DNA of 64,000 nt from Hyposmocoma kahamanoa (GCF_003589595.1 NW_020653855.1:294829-358828), one strand, 5' to 3'; positions 23,381-34,845 are shown, numbered from the stretch's first letter. The notes: generated by a model not told the origin, from the letters alone. Program-made: numbers and translations.

Positions 23381-24576
23381 CGAACTCATATGTATGACCA
23401 ACTCCAGGTTTTTGTAAAGACAGCGCACTGTTAATTCTTTGCATTATATATTTTTTTGTATTACCTGTAATAATTAAATAATAGTAATAATTAATAAGTA
23501 ATTATTTGCTCACTATATTCGGAAATTCGGGGCAACGTGCTGCAAAAATTATCGAAATTACAGCTACTACTGATAATAGATACTACAAAACTGAAAAAAA
23601 ATATGTAACGGTACTAAACGTTATAACAAAAGAGTTCTAGAATATTTTTATATGCTAATTTTTATAATAATTTTCGTCCGTTTGTTTTCAAAATCGATCA
23701 GAATCTAGAACAGTGTTGCCTAACGTATACATCACTAAATGTTAAATTTGGCCAAAAATATGTACAAGCGGCCGTACCACAGAAACTGAATGCATTATGC
23801 AAAAGTGCGTTCGTTCGATATTCATGGCGTATTAACAAAGGATCACAAATATATCGCACCAAGTAAAAGCCACAATGTATTACAAATCATGAGGCATACA
23901 CTGAGTTGCATATTTGTTTCCTCGAAATTCATACAAAACTAAATAAAAAAATAATTGTTTTTAAAATAAATTATGCATCTTCTGATTACAAAATCACTTG
24001 CCCGTGGAAGGAAACGTACCAGTTTACCCGTTTACCCACAGTTATGGTGCTTTTGCAGTTTATAATGGCACAATCATGCATTTTTCGCGTTTTCGACTGG
24101 TGTTCATCTACGATAACGGTCGAGCGCGTTCTGAAGTGTAGCAGCGGCAAGTAAGTGTATTTCACTTACATTGGGCACGCAAAGTATGTACACTTGCAGC
24201 GTCTATCTAGATATATGTCTGTGGCTACTTCCTTTTTGGGATCAGAGCGACTTATGTGATGTTGTCTAATATTTATTTATTTATTTATTTATTTATTGGA
24301 ATTAATTAAATATAATATTTCATTTCTGACAAAAAAATGTATACAAAAAATGCTTATAATGTAGCTGACCTCCTTGTGCTAACTAACGCAACCGACATTT
24401 TTAGCGAAATTGTGTTATTAACATATCGCACTGTTATTTCAATATTGTTGTAACTCAAAATACGTGAAATTCAACATTATATTATTAAATCTCTAAACGC
24501 CAATACAACCGTTGTTAGAATATTGTAAGATATAATTAAAATATATCTACTTAACTCCAAATGAGACATACTTTTT
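23381..24576. other. No supported gene
   Basis: AT-rich unique sequence. An 82-codon frame at 23906-24154 has no motif. TCTGAAGTGTAGMAGCGGCAA (24131-24151) echoes 22829-22849, so part may be a further remnant of the duplicated transposase-like block. Confidence 0.4.
24268..24298. repeat. (ATTT)n microsatellite
   Basis: About seven ATTT units. Other simple tracts: (TA)n at 16104-16121, an uninterrupted T-run at 18627-18648, ACAT units at 15963-15990 and a CAT tract at 27211-27228. Confidence 0.85.
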
Positions 24577-24843
24577 AATCGACTTCAAAAAAAGGAGGAG
24601 GTTCTCAATTTGAATGTGTGTTTTTTTTATGTAACGGGATAACTACGCATTTGTGAACAGATTTTGATGTTTCTTTCTTTTTTGTAAAGAGCGTAGCTCA
24701 GTAGTAGTCCTTAAGTCGAAAAATATATTCCACTTCAAAGGGTGGCAAACTAGGAGATGAATTCGGGTTCGCGCATATTCCGATAACCGATTACAATAAA
24801 ACTTGTTAAATAGATGTAATTCCACGAACTTTCAAGGTCGGTT
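24577..24843 (+). mobile_element. Family A MITE
   Basis: Starts AATCGACTTCAAAAAAAGGA and ends at CAAGGTCGGTT. Both termini are present and the body is like the 9182 copy with deletions. Confidence 0.75.
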
Positions 24844-25021
24844 TTTTTGTGAGTCTAGTCTTGTTCTGGACAAAATAGTCCTTACCCAAAAATGTGGAAT
24901 TATTTTTTCTCTTTTATTTTTAAATATATTTGGCGAGTAGGAAATTCTTCAGAAGTCTGTAATAAACTTTAAACTATACATATTTTTTTTAAAAAGTAAT
25001 GAAGGTATAACACAATTAATC

Positions 25022-25535
25022 AAAGTCAAAGTCAAAGTTCATTTATTCCATAGGTAAAATAAATTTACACTTGAAAACGTCACATTTAAGCTACTGCTCG
25101 GTTACTACGCTGACCTCCCTGAGAAGAACGAGCAAGAAACTCTAGGGATTGCTCTTTTCAAATAAACTTAAATGGTATGGAATACACTTTGAATCAAATT
25201 TGTGTGGATTCTGGAGCCATGTCGTCTTTCCATACATCTTTATCTAACACGTAGTCTTCAATTTTGTAATATGATTTTTCGATCAAAATATTTTTAATGT
25301 AGTTTTTAAACTTAGAAAATGATAAACTTAATATATGCTCCGGAATCTTATTGTAAAAACGTATACAGTTCCCCATAAAAGAGTTGTTTACCTTGGTTAA
25401 ACGAAATCGTGGTACCATGGGTTTGGACTTAGCTCTAAGGTTAATAATATTCTGGATATCTTCTTTCTTATTGAAATTATGTATATTTTTACGGGCATAT
25501 AAAATATTTGAGTAAATGTACTGTGATATTAACAA
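25022..25535 (-). mobile_element. Jockey-like LINE C-terminal tail and 3' UTR
   Basis: Minus-strand codons from 25535 down to 25194 give a 113-residue tail (NNSFMGNCIRFYNKIPEHIL and KSYYKIEDYVLDKDVWKDDM), followed by a 3' UTR to the terminal CAAAGTCAAAGTCAAAG repeat at 25022. This 3' UTR (GAGAAGAACGAGCAAGAAAC on the + strand) recurs at 17070-17215 in the other orientation. The protein part recurs at 21490-21760. Confidence 0.8.
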
Positions 25536-25934
25536 AATAATGTAAATGTAATATTAACAAAAGGTTATACAAGCCACTGGCTTACCGCAGAAGCAGTTCT
25601 ACTCTCAGCTCTTTACGCGCGCATACGCATATTATTGAACGGTATGTGTAATTATGTACGTAATTATTCCATGAGTGTGTACATAAAAATTATGACAATA
25701 TACTCGTAACTGATCAGAAATATAATTGATTTTGATTATAAACGGAAAGAACTAAAGAAAATAAAAACAAAACCTACTACAAATAACCTAAAAACACACC
25801 ACAAAACGAACAATACATAATTGCTTTATTGTCTGGCGTAATCACATGCGAAATTAATACCGGATATTGAATTTTTCCCTTCTAAAATCCTATTGTTTTG
25901 TGACATTTCAAATTTTTTTTACCATTATAAAAAT

Positions 25935-26060
25935 ATTTTTTTTATAACAGCAAGTGAAGGGACGAACAAGTCGTGCGCCTGATGGCAAGCTACACGCCTG
26001 TCCGTAACAGTTGCAGTGCCACTCAGAGCTTTAAATCGCAAAGATCTGTGAAACTGCTTT
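25935..26060 (+). repeat. Family H repeat, 5' half
   Basis: GGGACGAACAAGTCGTGCGC, CTGTCCGTAACAGTTGCAGT, AATCGCAAAGATCTG. Other 5' fragments lie at 18675-18745, 26578-26645, 33300-33358 (-), 35300-35460 (-) and 39565-39605 (-). Confidence 0.7.
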
Positions 26061-27212
26061 GTTTTGCATTGAGCTTTGACGCGAGTTTGCCGGAGGTAGA
26101 AGTTGTGCTGGCATTCATTTTTAAAAATTTCGAAAAACAAATGAGTTGTATCGTAAAATTATACATTCCACAAATTTTACTGCACATCACTATTAACAAC
26201 AATTAGCTCCTTCAACGTAGTTATGAATTAATACGAACCTTGATGAGCGGACAAACGTTAAAACGGCCATCATAGCGTGCCGGTACTTTAAGTAACGTCC
26301 CATCGCCGTTTCTACCTGTCAACAAAATCATCACATTGGTTGTAACACCTTGTATATTGACGCAAACTATTGTTCCAAACAGCCATAGCAACAGCGGTAA
26401 ACGGACGGAACAACAAATTTACATAACCATCCGTCACGGCCACGGTTTCACTCTCTCTCCCATCTTTGGAGTCTCTGAATGAACTGTCTTTGCTTATACC
26501 TCTATAGCGTTGGATTTAACATTATTATAGGACTTCTCAGTGCTTTGTAGAGCTAGATTGCCGTGGTCTTATTATCGAGTGACGGGACGAAGAAGCGACA
26601 CTTATGCGTAGGCCATAACAGTTGCAGTGCCACTCGGAGCTTTAATAGTTTATACAACCTCAAATAAAAAAGTGAAAGTGTCGAATCAATAACTTTGGAA
26701 AAAATATATAGTAAAATTTAGGATTTACACTGATTACTAGACGGTGTGACACAATTCCTAGAAATTTCTATAAAATAAGTACAAAAAATTACTATAAACT
26801 AAGTGTTACTCGACTAAATTTAAAGATGCGTGATGCGTATGAAGTTTCATACCGTTGTCTTTTGATTCTGTCGAGTATTACAGAAGGGTTAACACAACAG
26901 GGCGCGATTTGCACGAAAGCGACATAAATCGCGCAAGTTGCACCTTGTGCTAGCCCTACAGGATGTTGCTGGGGCTGCCGCGGCATTGCAGTGATTCGGG
27001 AATGTTCGCGGGACGGTTTTCAAGCCATCAATGCGTAAGGCGTGGTGTTGCCTCCTCGCCACTGTTGCGGAGAGAGTCAACTGCCCATTTGTGCAGAAAT
27101 GTGAGGTGCTTCACAGTCAGCCAAAAGGGATTGACTAAAACATGAATTTGTGTGTTCGCTATCTTAAGCATAACAAAACACGATATGGAGACTGTTGTAA
27201 ACTATTATTACT
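26060..27212. other. No supported gene; GC-rich patch at 26890-27140
   Basis: The patch has several overlapping short frames on both strands and no motif. The rest holds a family H fragment (26578-26645) and the 26640-26760 repeat. Confidence 0.4.
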
Positions 27213-27905
27213 TCATCATCATCATCATCCACAGCCTGATTTCACCCACTGCTGGGTATAGGCCTCCCGAAGTTTGTGCCATCCACCACGATCCCGTGCT
27301 AGCCGCATCCATTGACGCCTCGCGACGCGTACTATGTCGTCGACCCACCTTGCAACAGGGCGCCAGACGCTTCTTTTGCCCATCCTCGGCCACCAATTAG
27401 TCGATGTCTTGCTCCACCTGTCATCATCTTGCCTTGCTATGTGTAGTGTCCCGCCCAGCCCCATTTGAGTTCCATGATCCGAGTTCCAGCATCCTGGATT
27501 TTCGTCCGTCTTCGGATCTCAACGTTCGGAACTCGATCTACAAGGCTGATCTGTGCCACTCTCAACCTGTATACAGTCTCCTGCGTGAGCGTCCATATCT
27601 CGGCCACAATACGTCATGGTGGGCAGAACACACTGATTAAAGAAGCGTGTCTTCGGACACTGTGAAACCTTATCTAATTTAATGATGTCATCTAACTTGC
27701 CAAACGCAGCCCATCCCAGCTGGACTCTTTTTGAGATCTCTTTAGGCTGATGCTCTTTGCCAAAGGATTATAACATCTCCGACGTAGACGTACTGATCGA
27801 CTCTCTCCAGCCTCTCATTTCCCACCGTGACATTGGTATTTGGGGGACTGGAGCGGTTTGCCATAATCTTCGTATTGGACATATTCATCCTCAGGCCAAC
27901 TCTTT
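27213..27905 (-). mobile_element. RTE-like LINE, C-terminal third
   Basis: On the minus strand from 27905 down to 27213 the frames read RMNMSNTKIMANRSSPPNTN, the VGNERLERVDQYVYVGDV post-RT motif, IQLGWAAFGKLDD and the final ARWVDDIVRVARRQWM, ARDRGGWHKLREAYTQQWVK. The order matches the RTE post-RT region. At least two frameshifts separate the pieces, and no RT catalytic core or endonuclease is present. It ends in a CAT-rich simple repeat at 27210-27230 (ATG repeats on its own strand), the tail type also seen on the other RTE fragments here. Confidence 0.75.
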
Positions 27906-28554
27906 ATAAATAAATTACTTATTTGATTGTGATTGTATTGGACGAAGAACGGGAGTAAACGCCCTGTCCATATACATATGTATATGACCGCGCGTTATCG
28001 TTCACTGCAAGTACTTGCGCGCACCGCGCGTTGCATTTCGTCATCGTTGAGATCCAACGCGCATCAACTCGCGGCATGTTTGCGTCCATCTGAACCTAAT
28101 AGGCTTAATCGCATTACTGCTTGGCGGCAGAAATAGGTATGATGACAATACTACCCTGGACGAAAAACTTTTCAAGAGCTCTACTGCTCCTCATATACCG
28201 ATACCCAACTCAATCATCTTAACCCATTTGAATCTTTTTGACTCAATCTATTGGTTTATTGGTACAAGTTTGAGTTTCTCACTTAGTTGCTACAATAGCG
28301 AGTAACTGCCTACATAACGTTTAAGTGTGAAACAAGATGTGTAACAACGCTTTCTCTATGGTCTCTTTACGCAAATCCGGAAAAATTACTTACGCAATTT
28401 GCTCTTAAAGAGAGTTTTTGCGTAACTTATGATTACCTACGTAATCATTGTTTAAATAGTTTGAGTAATATTACGTCTTTGTTTAATGACTAAGTTTCTT
28501 TTAGATTGTGACGCTGGTGTTAACACCCGAAAGACGTGCAGTGCCGAACATTTT

Positions 28555-28700
28555 TTTTTACACCAAGTGGCGGGACGAACAAGTCGCGCGCCTGGTGATA
28601 AGCGACATGCTGATCCATATCAGTTGCAGTGGCACTCAGAGCATTTAATCCCAAAGATCTAAAGGCCATTGCCGCCGCGCCCGTCACCCTGATCCATGAT
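28555..28700 (+). repeat. Family H repeat, 5' half
   Basis: GGCGGGACGAACAAGTCGCG, CAGTTGCAGTGGCACTCAGA, GCCGCCGCGCCCGTCACCCT. A separate 3' fragment is at 28108-28195. Confidence 0.7.
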
Positions 28701-29091
28701 TATGATGAATCCGAGAAATAACGGTCCGAAATGTCACAGGGATCATTGTATCTCAAGCGATATTCGTATTGTCTTGGATTCGAATCGGAGTTAGTGCACA
28801 AGCGACACGTGGGGTACCTGCGTACGTTTTTCAACAAAAAAAGTGCGAATTTAAACGTAGTGTGCATACCCCATGTATCACCATCATCAAGCACATCAAT
28901 ACATCCCACTGATGAGCACGGGTCTCTAAGCAAAGGAACTGCGTAGAAACATACATCCCTTAGCGCCTTTTATCGAATTTACTGTGGCGAGTGCTGATTT
29001 ATATTCATAAATAAATAAGTAAATAACATAACTTACACACTCGTAGCCCCGCTTTAGGGAGACCCATGGACACACACAGACAACCACAAAT

Positions 29092-29224
29092 CTGTGGCTC
29101 TTGAAAAGGGGTGCAAGTCAAAAAAGCCAAGGAAATGCGAAAAACACTTATTATCACATTAATTTTCGCTTCTCCTTATAGAGTTGGGTTGTTTTACTTG
29201 TACCCCTTGTCACTAGAGCCACAG
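29092..29224. mobile_element. 133-bp MITE in a SINE, TSD AAAT
   Basis: The terminal inverted repeat CTGTGGCTCTWGTG/AAAAGGGGT-type sequence can be read from both ends (start CTGTGGCTCTTGAAAAGGGG, end ...CTAGAGCCACAG). AAAT flanks both sides (29088-29091 and 29225-29228), and removing the element and one AAAT restores the uninterrupted SINE. It is too short to code. Confidence 0.75.
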
Positions 29225-29282
29225 AAATTACACCCAAACTCACAAGATAAATAAATGTAGACCATACAAGTTAAAATACAAA

Positions 29283-29512
29283 TTTAAAATGGAGCTGGCC
29301 GGGTCATGTTGCGAGACTTGGTGAACGCAGGTGGACTAAGGCGATAACCGAATGATGGCCAAAAAATGTTGTAGCGAGATGGGTGGACGACATTGTCAAA
29401 GTTGCAGGCATTAGATGGGTGAGATTAGCGCAGAATCGTGGTGGATGGCACAAACTGCGGGAGGCCTATACCCAGCAGTGGGTGAAGTCGGGCTGTGGAT
29501 GATGATGAACCC
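29283..29512 (+). mobile_element. RTE-like LINE 3' end inserted in a SINE
   Basis: Frames read WAGHVARLGERRWTKAITEW, WVDDIVKVAGIRWVRLAQNR and GGWHKLREAYTQQWVKSGCG, ending in GATGATGATGA. SINE sequence is present on both sides (to about 29280 and again from about 29515), so the LINE fragment interrupts the SINE. Confidence 0.7.
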
Positions 29513-29569
29513 TGAAATCTCTGCGTGGCAGATCAGCATGGTAACAGGTCCGCCACGAAGGCAGTTATA

Positions 29570-31132
29570 TAGGAAGATACATGTGGATTAAAGATAACAT
29601 ACTGGCACGATCGACTACTTTCTATCCCAATAACTGGTTTCGACACTATTAACCTTAAAACGTAGCGAATTAACATAACTACAACAAACTAGCCTACCTT
29701 AACTTTCTGATTATGATGCAGTGCCACTAACTTATATTGTGGACAAAAGAAACTGACGATGCTACGTTGAAAAACCGATTTTGAAGGGTGTGGGTGAAAT
29801 TGCAGGCACATGGGACTTTTCAACTTTACGTCTTGACGTCTTTCAGATTGACGGGCGGAGCAGCAGTTCGCCATTAAAACTCTAAGTGCACCAGCAGATT
29901 ATGTATACGTAGTGTTGGGTTATGGAAAAATTTTCATTTTAAAAATTCATTCAATGTTTCAGAAAAATAAATATTTTCCTAATATTTTAGATAGATGGAT
30001 AACTCGGTTATTTGCTGAATCACAGTACATTACAAACAATACATGGGTACAATGGTAATGATAAAGAAAAAGGCTATTTTAGATATGCGGTCTTGAGTGT
30101 TATATTGTGTCGGGGTGTAAGGGTTGAGTGTACTATGTCAGCAAAAAGGGCCTGACTCAGCATTATGCCGCAGTTTAGTCAAACTACGACGCTGATGATT
30201 CCGCCAGGTCCTAACGTCAGCCGGTAGAAAAAATTCCATATACTTTCACTTATGTGACAGTTGACATCTGTCAAAAGTTGAAAATACTGAACGAAAACGA
30301 TGGAATCATTATAAAGATTTTTTTACCTATGATTCTTTTTCTTCGCTGTTGTTCAATCATTTAAAATCTCGTTTTACTGTATACTCTATCTTTTTTGAAG
30401 ATGAAGTAAAATGTAAATTTCGTAAAATTTTAAATAGTCATGTAGTAGCTGTCGACAGTTTTATCGATAAATTGTGAACGTAGGTAAAATTTTGCCAAAA
30501 ATGAGTGAATTGTGAATGATACGACGTTGTATTCTTTATTCTTATTTTGACAGTTGGTCTATTAGTATCAAAATCGATTTTTAGTTTATACACATTTGAA
30601 TATTGACAGGCGGATTTGATTATGTATACTAAATTAAAACACATTATATAAAACATCGACCTGATGCTCCAAAATTTAGATATCATTAATGAAACATAAA
30701 ATTTCGCAAATCGTAACTTGAATTACCAATGCACCAGAGCTGCCTTCTTGTGCAAAAAAAAAATACCCGACAATGTTGCCATGCGTGACGCCTCACTTCC
30801 GCCGTCTTCCGCGCATTGTCTCTCGAGTGCCGTGTGAAAATAAACAACCAATCACAATGGCGTGTGCTGCTCTGTGTTGCCATTTTAAAGACTTTTTGCA
30901 ACGTATTGTTTTCAAGGAAAGGCAAGTAAAAGTGTTTTTTCTTGCTTTAATCGTTGACAATGATTATTGGTGTAATGTCATTTCATCGTTAAACCACTGA
31001 GTTTTTACGGTTTTTTTACCGAAAGCTTATATCGTGTTATGCCCTTTGGTAGATCGTTATTTTTATTGGTTATGTATGTTCGTGTTGTGTTTTCTTACCA
31101 GTTTTATAAGTAATTTATTTGTGTTTGAAAAA
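29570..31132. other. No supported gene; promoter-like patch at 30770-30860
   Basis: A family H fragment lies at about 29765-29850. A patch with GCCGTCTTCCGCGCATTG and ACCAATCACAATGG precedes the candidate exon at 31133 and could be its promoter. The rest is AT-rich and unique. Confidence 0.35.
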
Positions 31133-31237
31133 ATGTCTAGTTTAATTAAAATTGAGCGAATATGGATGGAGGCGTGGGGGGAGGTAGACCTCAGCGACCC
31201 GTCCACGTCCCGGACACAGCCCTGTAATGCGATTCAC
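31133..31237 (+). CDS. Candidate first coding exon, gene unknown
   Basis: An ATG in good context (AAAAATG) opens 35 codons ending in phase 0 at CAC|GTAAGT. The product begins MSSLIKIERIWMEAWGEVDL and ends SRTQPCNAIH. About 300 bases upstream lies a relatively CpG-rich stretch with a CCAAT-like box (30780-30860), which could be a promoter. The exon DNA is GC-richer than its surroundings and is not one of the repeat families seen here. The downstream sequence (31250-31640) looks repeat-like and no second exon was found, so the rest of the gene could be far away on the + strand. It could also be part of a transposon or a non-coding transcript. The protein is not recognised. Confidence 0.3.
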
Positions 31238-31639
31238 GTAAGTTCAAGCTATCAAAATATCGTTGAAGTTACGTAGTCGTTTGATCGAAGTCCTATCCAA
31301 AATGGGTACTCACGTATCACTTGAACGAACGTTGATATGATTAGAATCGAAACGTAACGACTAATGAACGACATCTTGGATTGTCAAATTTGACATTTAG
31401 TCGTCGAAAGTCTATTGAAAGAACTGTCAAAATTTTAGCAGAATACGTATGACTTGTCGTTTAGAGTCGATTTAAGTTGGATTCATATACCAGAATACGT
31501 TTTAACGACATTTGGGTCGAACGACTTCAAAAATTGGACTCGACGCTTACTGTCACACGTGAATACGAAAAAGCAGTTCAACGACTAAATCGCTACGATA
31601 TTGTAATAGTTTGAACACGTGAATCACCCCTCTGATCGT

Positions 31640-31880
31640 ATAAAATCCTGAATACAGGCTAAATTATAGTCTAAAACAAGTTATTTAGGAATAAAATATC
31701 TTATAAAATATTTTGTATGGAGTTATTTCTTTTTAAATTCTACAGAGAACCTGCAAAACTTTGGTTTCCAACTGAATCCCTATTAGTTGTTAAATTCGCA
31801 TTTATCCTAAAATTTGCAAATTGCCCAGCGGTTTAACGTGTCGAGTCAGTCGCCATCGGGCGCTTGTCGATCTGTGTCAA
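31640..31880. repeat. Interspersed repeat (TACAGAGAACCTGCAAAA / CAGTCGCCATCGGGCGCTTG)
   Basis: It shares AGAGAACCTGCAAAAYTTT, CTATTAGTTRTTAAATTC and TCAGTCGCCATCGGGCGCTT with 41395-41925 and 61690-61920. The 41.4-kb copy is split by a SINE. No coding potential. Confidence 0.65.
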
Positions 31881-31889
31881 ATTTTAAAA

Positions 31890-32078
31890 CCCCACACCTC
31901 ACGAGGGAAACCCTGTGTCGCGGGTGAAATGGACACACATATATACAACCACAAATCACACCCGAACTCACGTGGTAAATAATTGTATGCCATACAAAAT
32001 ATTTCTCCCGGCACGGGAATCGAACCCGGGACCTCTGCGTGGTAGACCAGCATGGTAACCGTTCGGCCACGGAAGCAG
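31890..32078 (-). mobile_element. tRNA-derived SINE, near full length
   Basis: The + strand shows GAGGGAAACCCTGTGTCGCG to TTCTCCCGGCACGGGAATCG and ACCGTTCGGCCACGGAAGCA, the complete body in antisense with both boxes recognisable. Its 3' side abuts the TCAGTCGCCATCGGGCGCTT repeat. Confidence 0.8.
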
Positions 32079-32097
32079 TTTTTACATTACGTTTATT

Positions 32098-32350
32098 TGC
32101 TAAGTTTTATTGGAATCAGTTAGCGGAAAGAAAGTGAAATCTAATAAACCGGATTTATACACTAATTTGCCACCCTTGGAGGCGGTACATTTTCTTCAAA
32201 TTTGAATGGCACCAATACTAAAGTACCCCCTTTCCAATAAAAAAAGAATCATCGTAATCATTTCACAAATATCGGAGTAACAACGTAACATACAAAACAA
32301 ACAAAAATACTGTCCAATTAACCTCTTCCTTTTTTCGAAGTACGTTAAAA
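32098..32350 (-). mobile_element. Family A MITE, one degenerate terminus
   Basis: It contains TTTGCCACCCTTGGAGGCGG, ATTTGAATGGCACCAATACT and CCTCTTCCTTTTTTCGAAGT. The end reads TACGTTA instead of CGGTTA. Confidence 0.65.
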
Positions 32351-32623
32351 CGTTACTCAAGTCTTTTTTTGTATTTCGATTAATCAAACAAAAAGTATCT
32401 TTCACATAATTATATTAATAGACAAAGAGTGATAGACCTATCACTTACAGTTAAGCTTTAACTGTAGTTAAGAATCTCCACTATTATAGTATCAAAAGAT
32501 CACAGCGCAGTCATCGACGAATATCATTACACATTTACCGTTATACAATGATCTCGGATGGTTCAATGTTTGAAAGCAATAATTGAAATGTTTCTTTTCT
32601 GTATTGTTTTAATTTAATTAGTT

Positions 32624-32812
32624 TTTTAGTAGCAGTAGACCTCCTTGTGAAAAAATTCGTCTAGGGAATAGCTACAGGCTCATAGGACTTGTCAACTTAT
32701 GTCTCAGTGTGACGGGCACAGTGGCAGTGTTCGTCAGATATCTGCGACTGTTATGGACATGTCGCTTACCGTTAGGCGCATGACTTGTTCGTCCCGTCAC
32801 TCGGTACCATAA
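32624..32812 (-). repeat. Family H repeat with internal deletion
   Basis: AGCAGTAGACCTCCTTGTGA joined to ACTTGTCAACTTATGTCTCA and GCATGACTTGTTCGTCCCGT; the central hairpin is missing. Confidence 0.7.
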
Positions 32813-32819
32813 AAAAGTT

Positions 32820-33779
32820 ATAGATAATTAAATCATAATAAAATATTCTAAATTTAATACATAATATAGTCATGAATAACAGATAGTCCCAATAAGTCAA
32901 GAAATTAAAAATTACGTGATTCAGTGCTCACGCTGGTTGAAAAGCCCGCCCCTGACTGATCCCAGCGCAAAGGTACCCATCACGCTTGCCGCATTTCCTC
33001 GCTGCATGGCAATGGGCAATCTTTGCGCCAATAACAACCCGGCGCAGGAGTCATCTCCACTCTCTCCTTGCCGTCGCCCGAAATCCACTACAAACTTTTT
33101 CGCATCGCTACCCCTACAACCCGCCACGTTTCAACAGCAAGCGGAACGAAAATGTAGCGACTTTCTCGTTTCTTGCGAACAGCGGACTCAGCAACTGCAC
33201 AAGCTGAAGTCACTGTGCCACGTGGAAGTTTGTTGTAGCCATTACAAATTACACTCTTTTGAAGTAGAGCAGTTTTACATGATCTAGGTTTCATCTCGTC
33301 CAGACCAGACAACCTGCGATCTTTGCGATTTAAAACTCTGAGTGGCACTGCAACTGAAGTGTAGTTATGACTCTTTTTTAAGTTTGGGATGGCCAACTTC
33401 ATACTACACACCCTAAAACAACTTAAAAATTATTATTTCTACAGTAGTTGTTAGTATTTTGTTAAAGTTGACAGTTATTTTTCATTTAACCGCGGTGATT
33501 TGGCCCTATCAATATGAAGGACTTATTAAAAAAAAGCTGCAGTTCGTCTGCTCAAAGTTAATATTTCAATTTCAAATATAAATAATCTCTTGGTTCATCT
33601 CGAAGCGGTTATAGTATAATTAACCACAACGTCTCTTCAAACATAAAATTAAACTTTAAATTAAAATATAAATTATGTCTGTAATTAAACACAATAAAAA
33701 AAACTTACTAGATAACATATTATTGAAGAAATTAAAGTTGATAAATACTTATTACTTTTTTTAATTAAAAAGTAATATT
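32820..33779. other. Unassigned; GC-rich open region 32916-33287
   Basis: A 123-codon + strand frame (MIQCSRWLKSPPLTDPSAKV...) and overlapping minus frames occur in a GC-rich island. None has a motif, and the right edge merges into a family H fragment. It may be a decayed element or a conserved unknown exon. Confidence 0.25.
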
Positions 33780-34034
33780 CGGCTGTGAACTGGCAACCGG
33801 TACTATCTCAATTTTGACAACTTTATAGAATGAAGAAAAAATCAGTTATATAGCATCTGTTTTATTAAATAAAAATACTTAGTGTACATACATACATAAA
33901 TATGTAATAAAAATATCTAAAAACTACTATTTTTGTTTAATAAACCAGTATTATGTAAATGATGCAAACAATTTTCGTCTTCATCCTGTTAAGTTGTCAA
34001 AATTGAGATAGTACCGATTGCCAGTTCACTGTCG
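33780..34034. mobile_element. Family B palindromic MITE (255 bp)
   Basis: Long inverted repeat: left arm GGCTGTGAACTGGCAACCGG, ACTATCTCAATTTTGACAAC; right arm its complement, ending TTGCCAGTTCACTGTCG. The arms run over 100 bases each with a short centre. Non-coding. Confidence 0.8.
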
Positions 34035-34055
34035 ATATTTATTTTTTTTATTAAA

Positions 34056-34175
34056 AAAACCGACATCAAAAGTTATCGGTTAACGGAAAGTGAGTGAATT
34101 CCAATAAACCGGATTCAACCCCTAATTTGTCACCTTTGGAGGTGGAATATTTTCTTAGAATGAGTGGTCCAATTC
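34056..34175 (-). repeat. Family A partial copy
   Basis: AAACCGACATCAAAAGTTAT to TTTGTCACCTTTGGAGGTGG. It directly follows a family B palindrome (33780-34034). Confidence 0.6.
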
Positions 34176-34331
34176 TAATCTACTCAGGTACCATAAACGT
34201 AAAATGGTAAACGTAAGGTAGTCCAGATGTCGTGGCAATAGTAGCAAATATGCATTTTGGTAGACTGTTGTCGAGCGGTAATAGGAAGGCCAGAAAGTCC
34301 ATGCGCTATCTAACTTTATGTAAAATTATAA

Positions 34332-34845
34332 AAAAACCGACCTGAAAAGTTCGTGGAATTACATGTATTTGCCAAGTTTTAATGAGATCGGTTACCGGAA
34401 AGTGCCCGAAAACGGATTCATCCCCTAGTTTGCCACCCTTAGAGGTGGAATATCGAGTGTGAACTGGCAATCAGTACTATCTTAATTTTGAAAACTTTAC
34501 ACAATGAAGGAAAAAATTGTTTGCGTCATTTATATAGCATCTAGTTTATTAAATAAAAATACGTAGTGTATGCGTAATAAAAATATTTGAAAACTACGTT
34601 TTTTTATGTAATAAATCAGATGCTGTATAAATGACGCAAACAGTTTTTTCTTCACCTGTAGTACCGGTTGCCAGTCGATATATTCTTCAAATATAAATAG
34701 GACCAATAATGACTCTTTGCAACAAAGAAAAGTATCATCGAAATCGGGTCACAAAATGTCAAAGTAATCGCGTTACATACACACACACAAAAGAAAACTA
34801 CAGTCGAAATGACAACGTCCTCCTTTTTTGAAATCGGTTAAAGAA
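34332..34845 (-). mobile_element. Family A MITE carrying a nested family B element
   Basis: Family A runs 34332-34453 (AAAAAACCGACCTGAAAAGT to TAGAGGTGGAATAT) and resumes at 34678 to about 34845 (ending TTTTTTGAAATCGGTTA). The gap holds a 224-bp family B palindrome. The host reads GAATAT/ATATATTC across the gap, consistent with a short AT-rich target duplication. Confidence 0.75.
34454..34677. mobile_element. Family B palindromic MITE nested in family A
   Basis: CGAGTGTGAACTGGCAATCA at the left, ACCGGTTGCCAGTCG at the right, with TTTATATAGCATCTAGTTTA and its complement inside. It interrupts the 34332-34845 family A element. Confidence 0.8.

Larger units (their letters stand above)
29036..29568 (-). 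mobile_element. tRNA-derived SINE split by two insertions
   Basis: SINE pieces in order are 29036-29091 (CACTCGTAGCCCCGC to AACCACAAAT), 29225-29280 (AAATTACACCCAAACTCACA onward) and about 29515-29568 (GAAATCTCTGCGTGGCAG to CCACGAAGGCAG). The first gap holds a 133-bp inverted-repeat element with a 4-bp target duplication and the second an RTE LINE tail. Confidence 0.75.
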
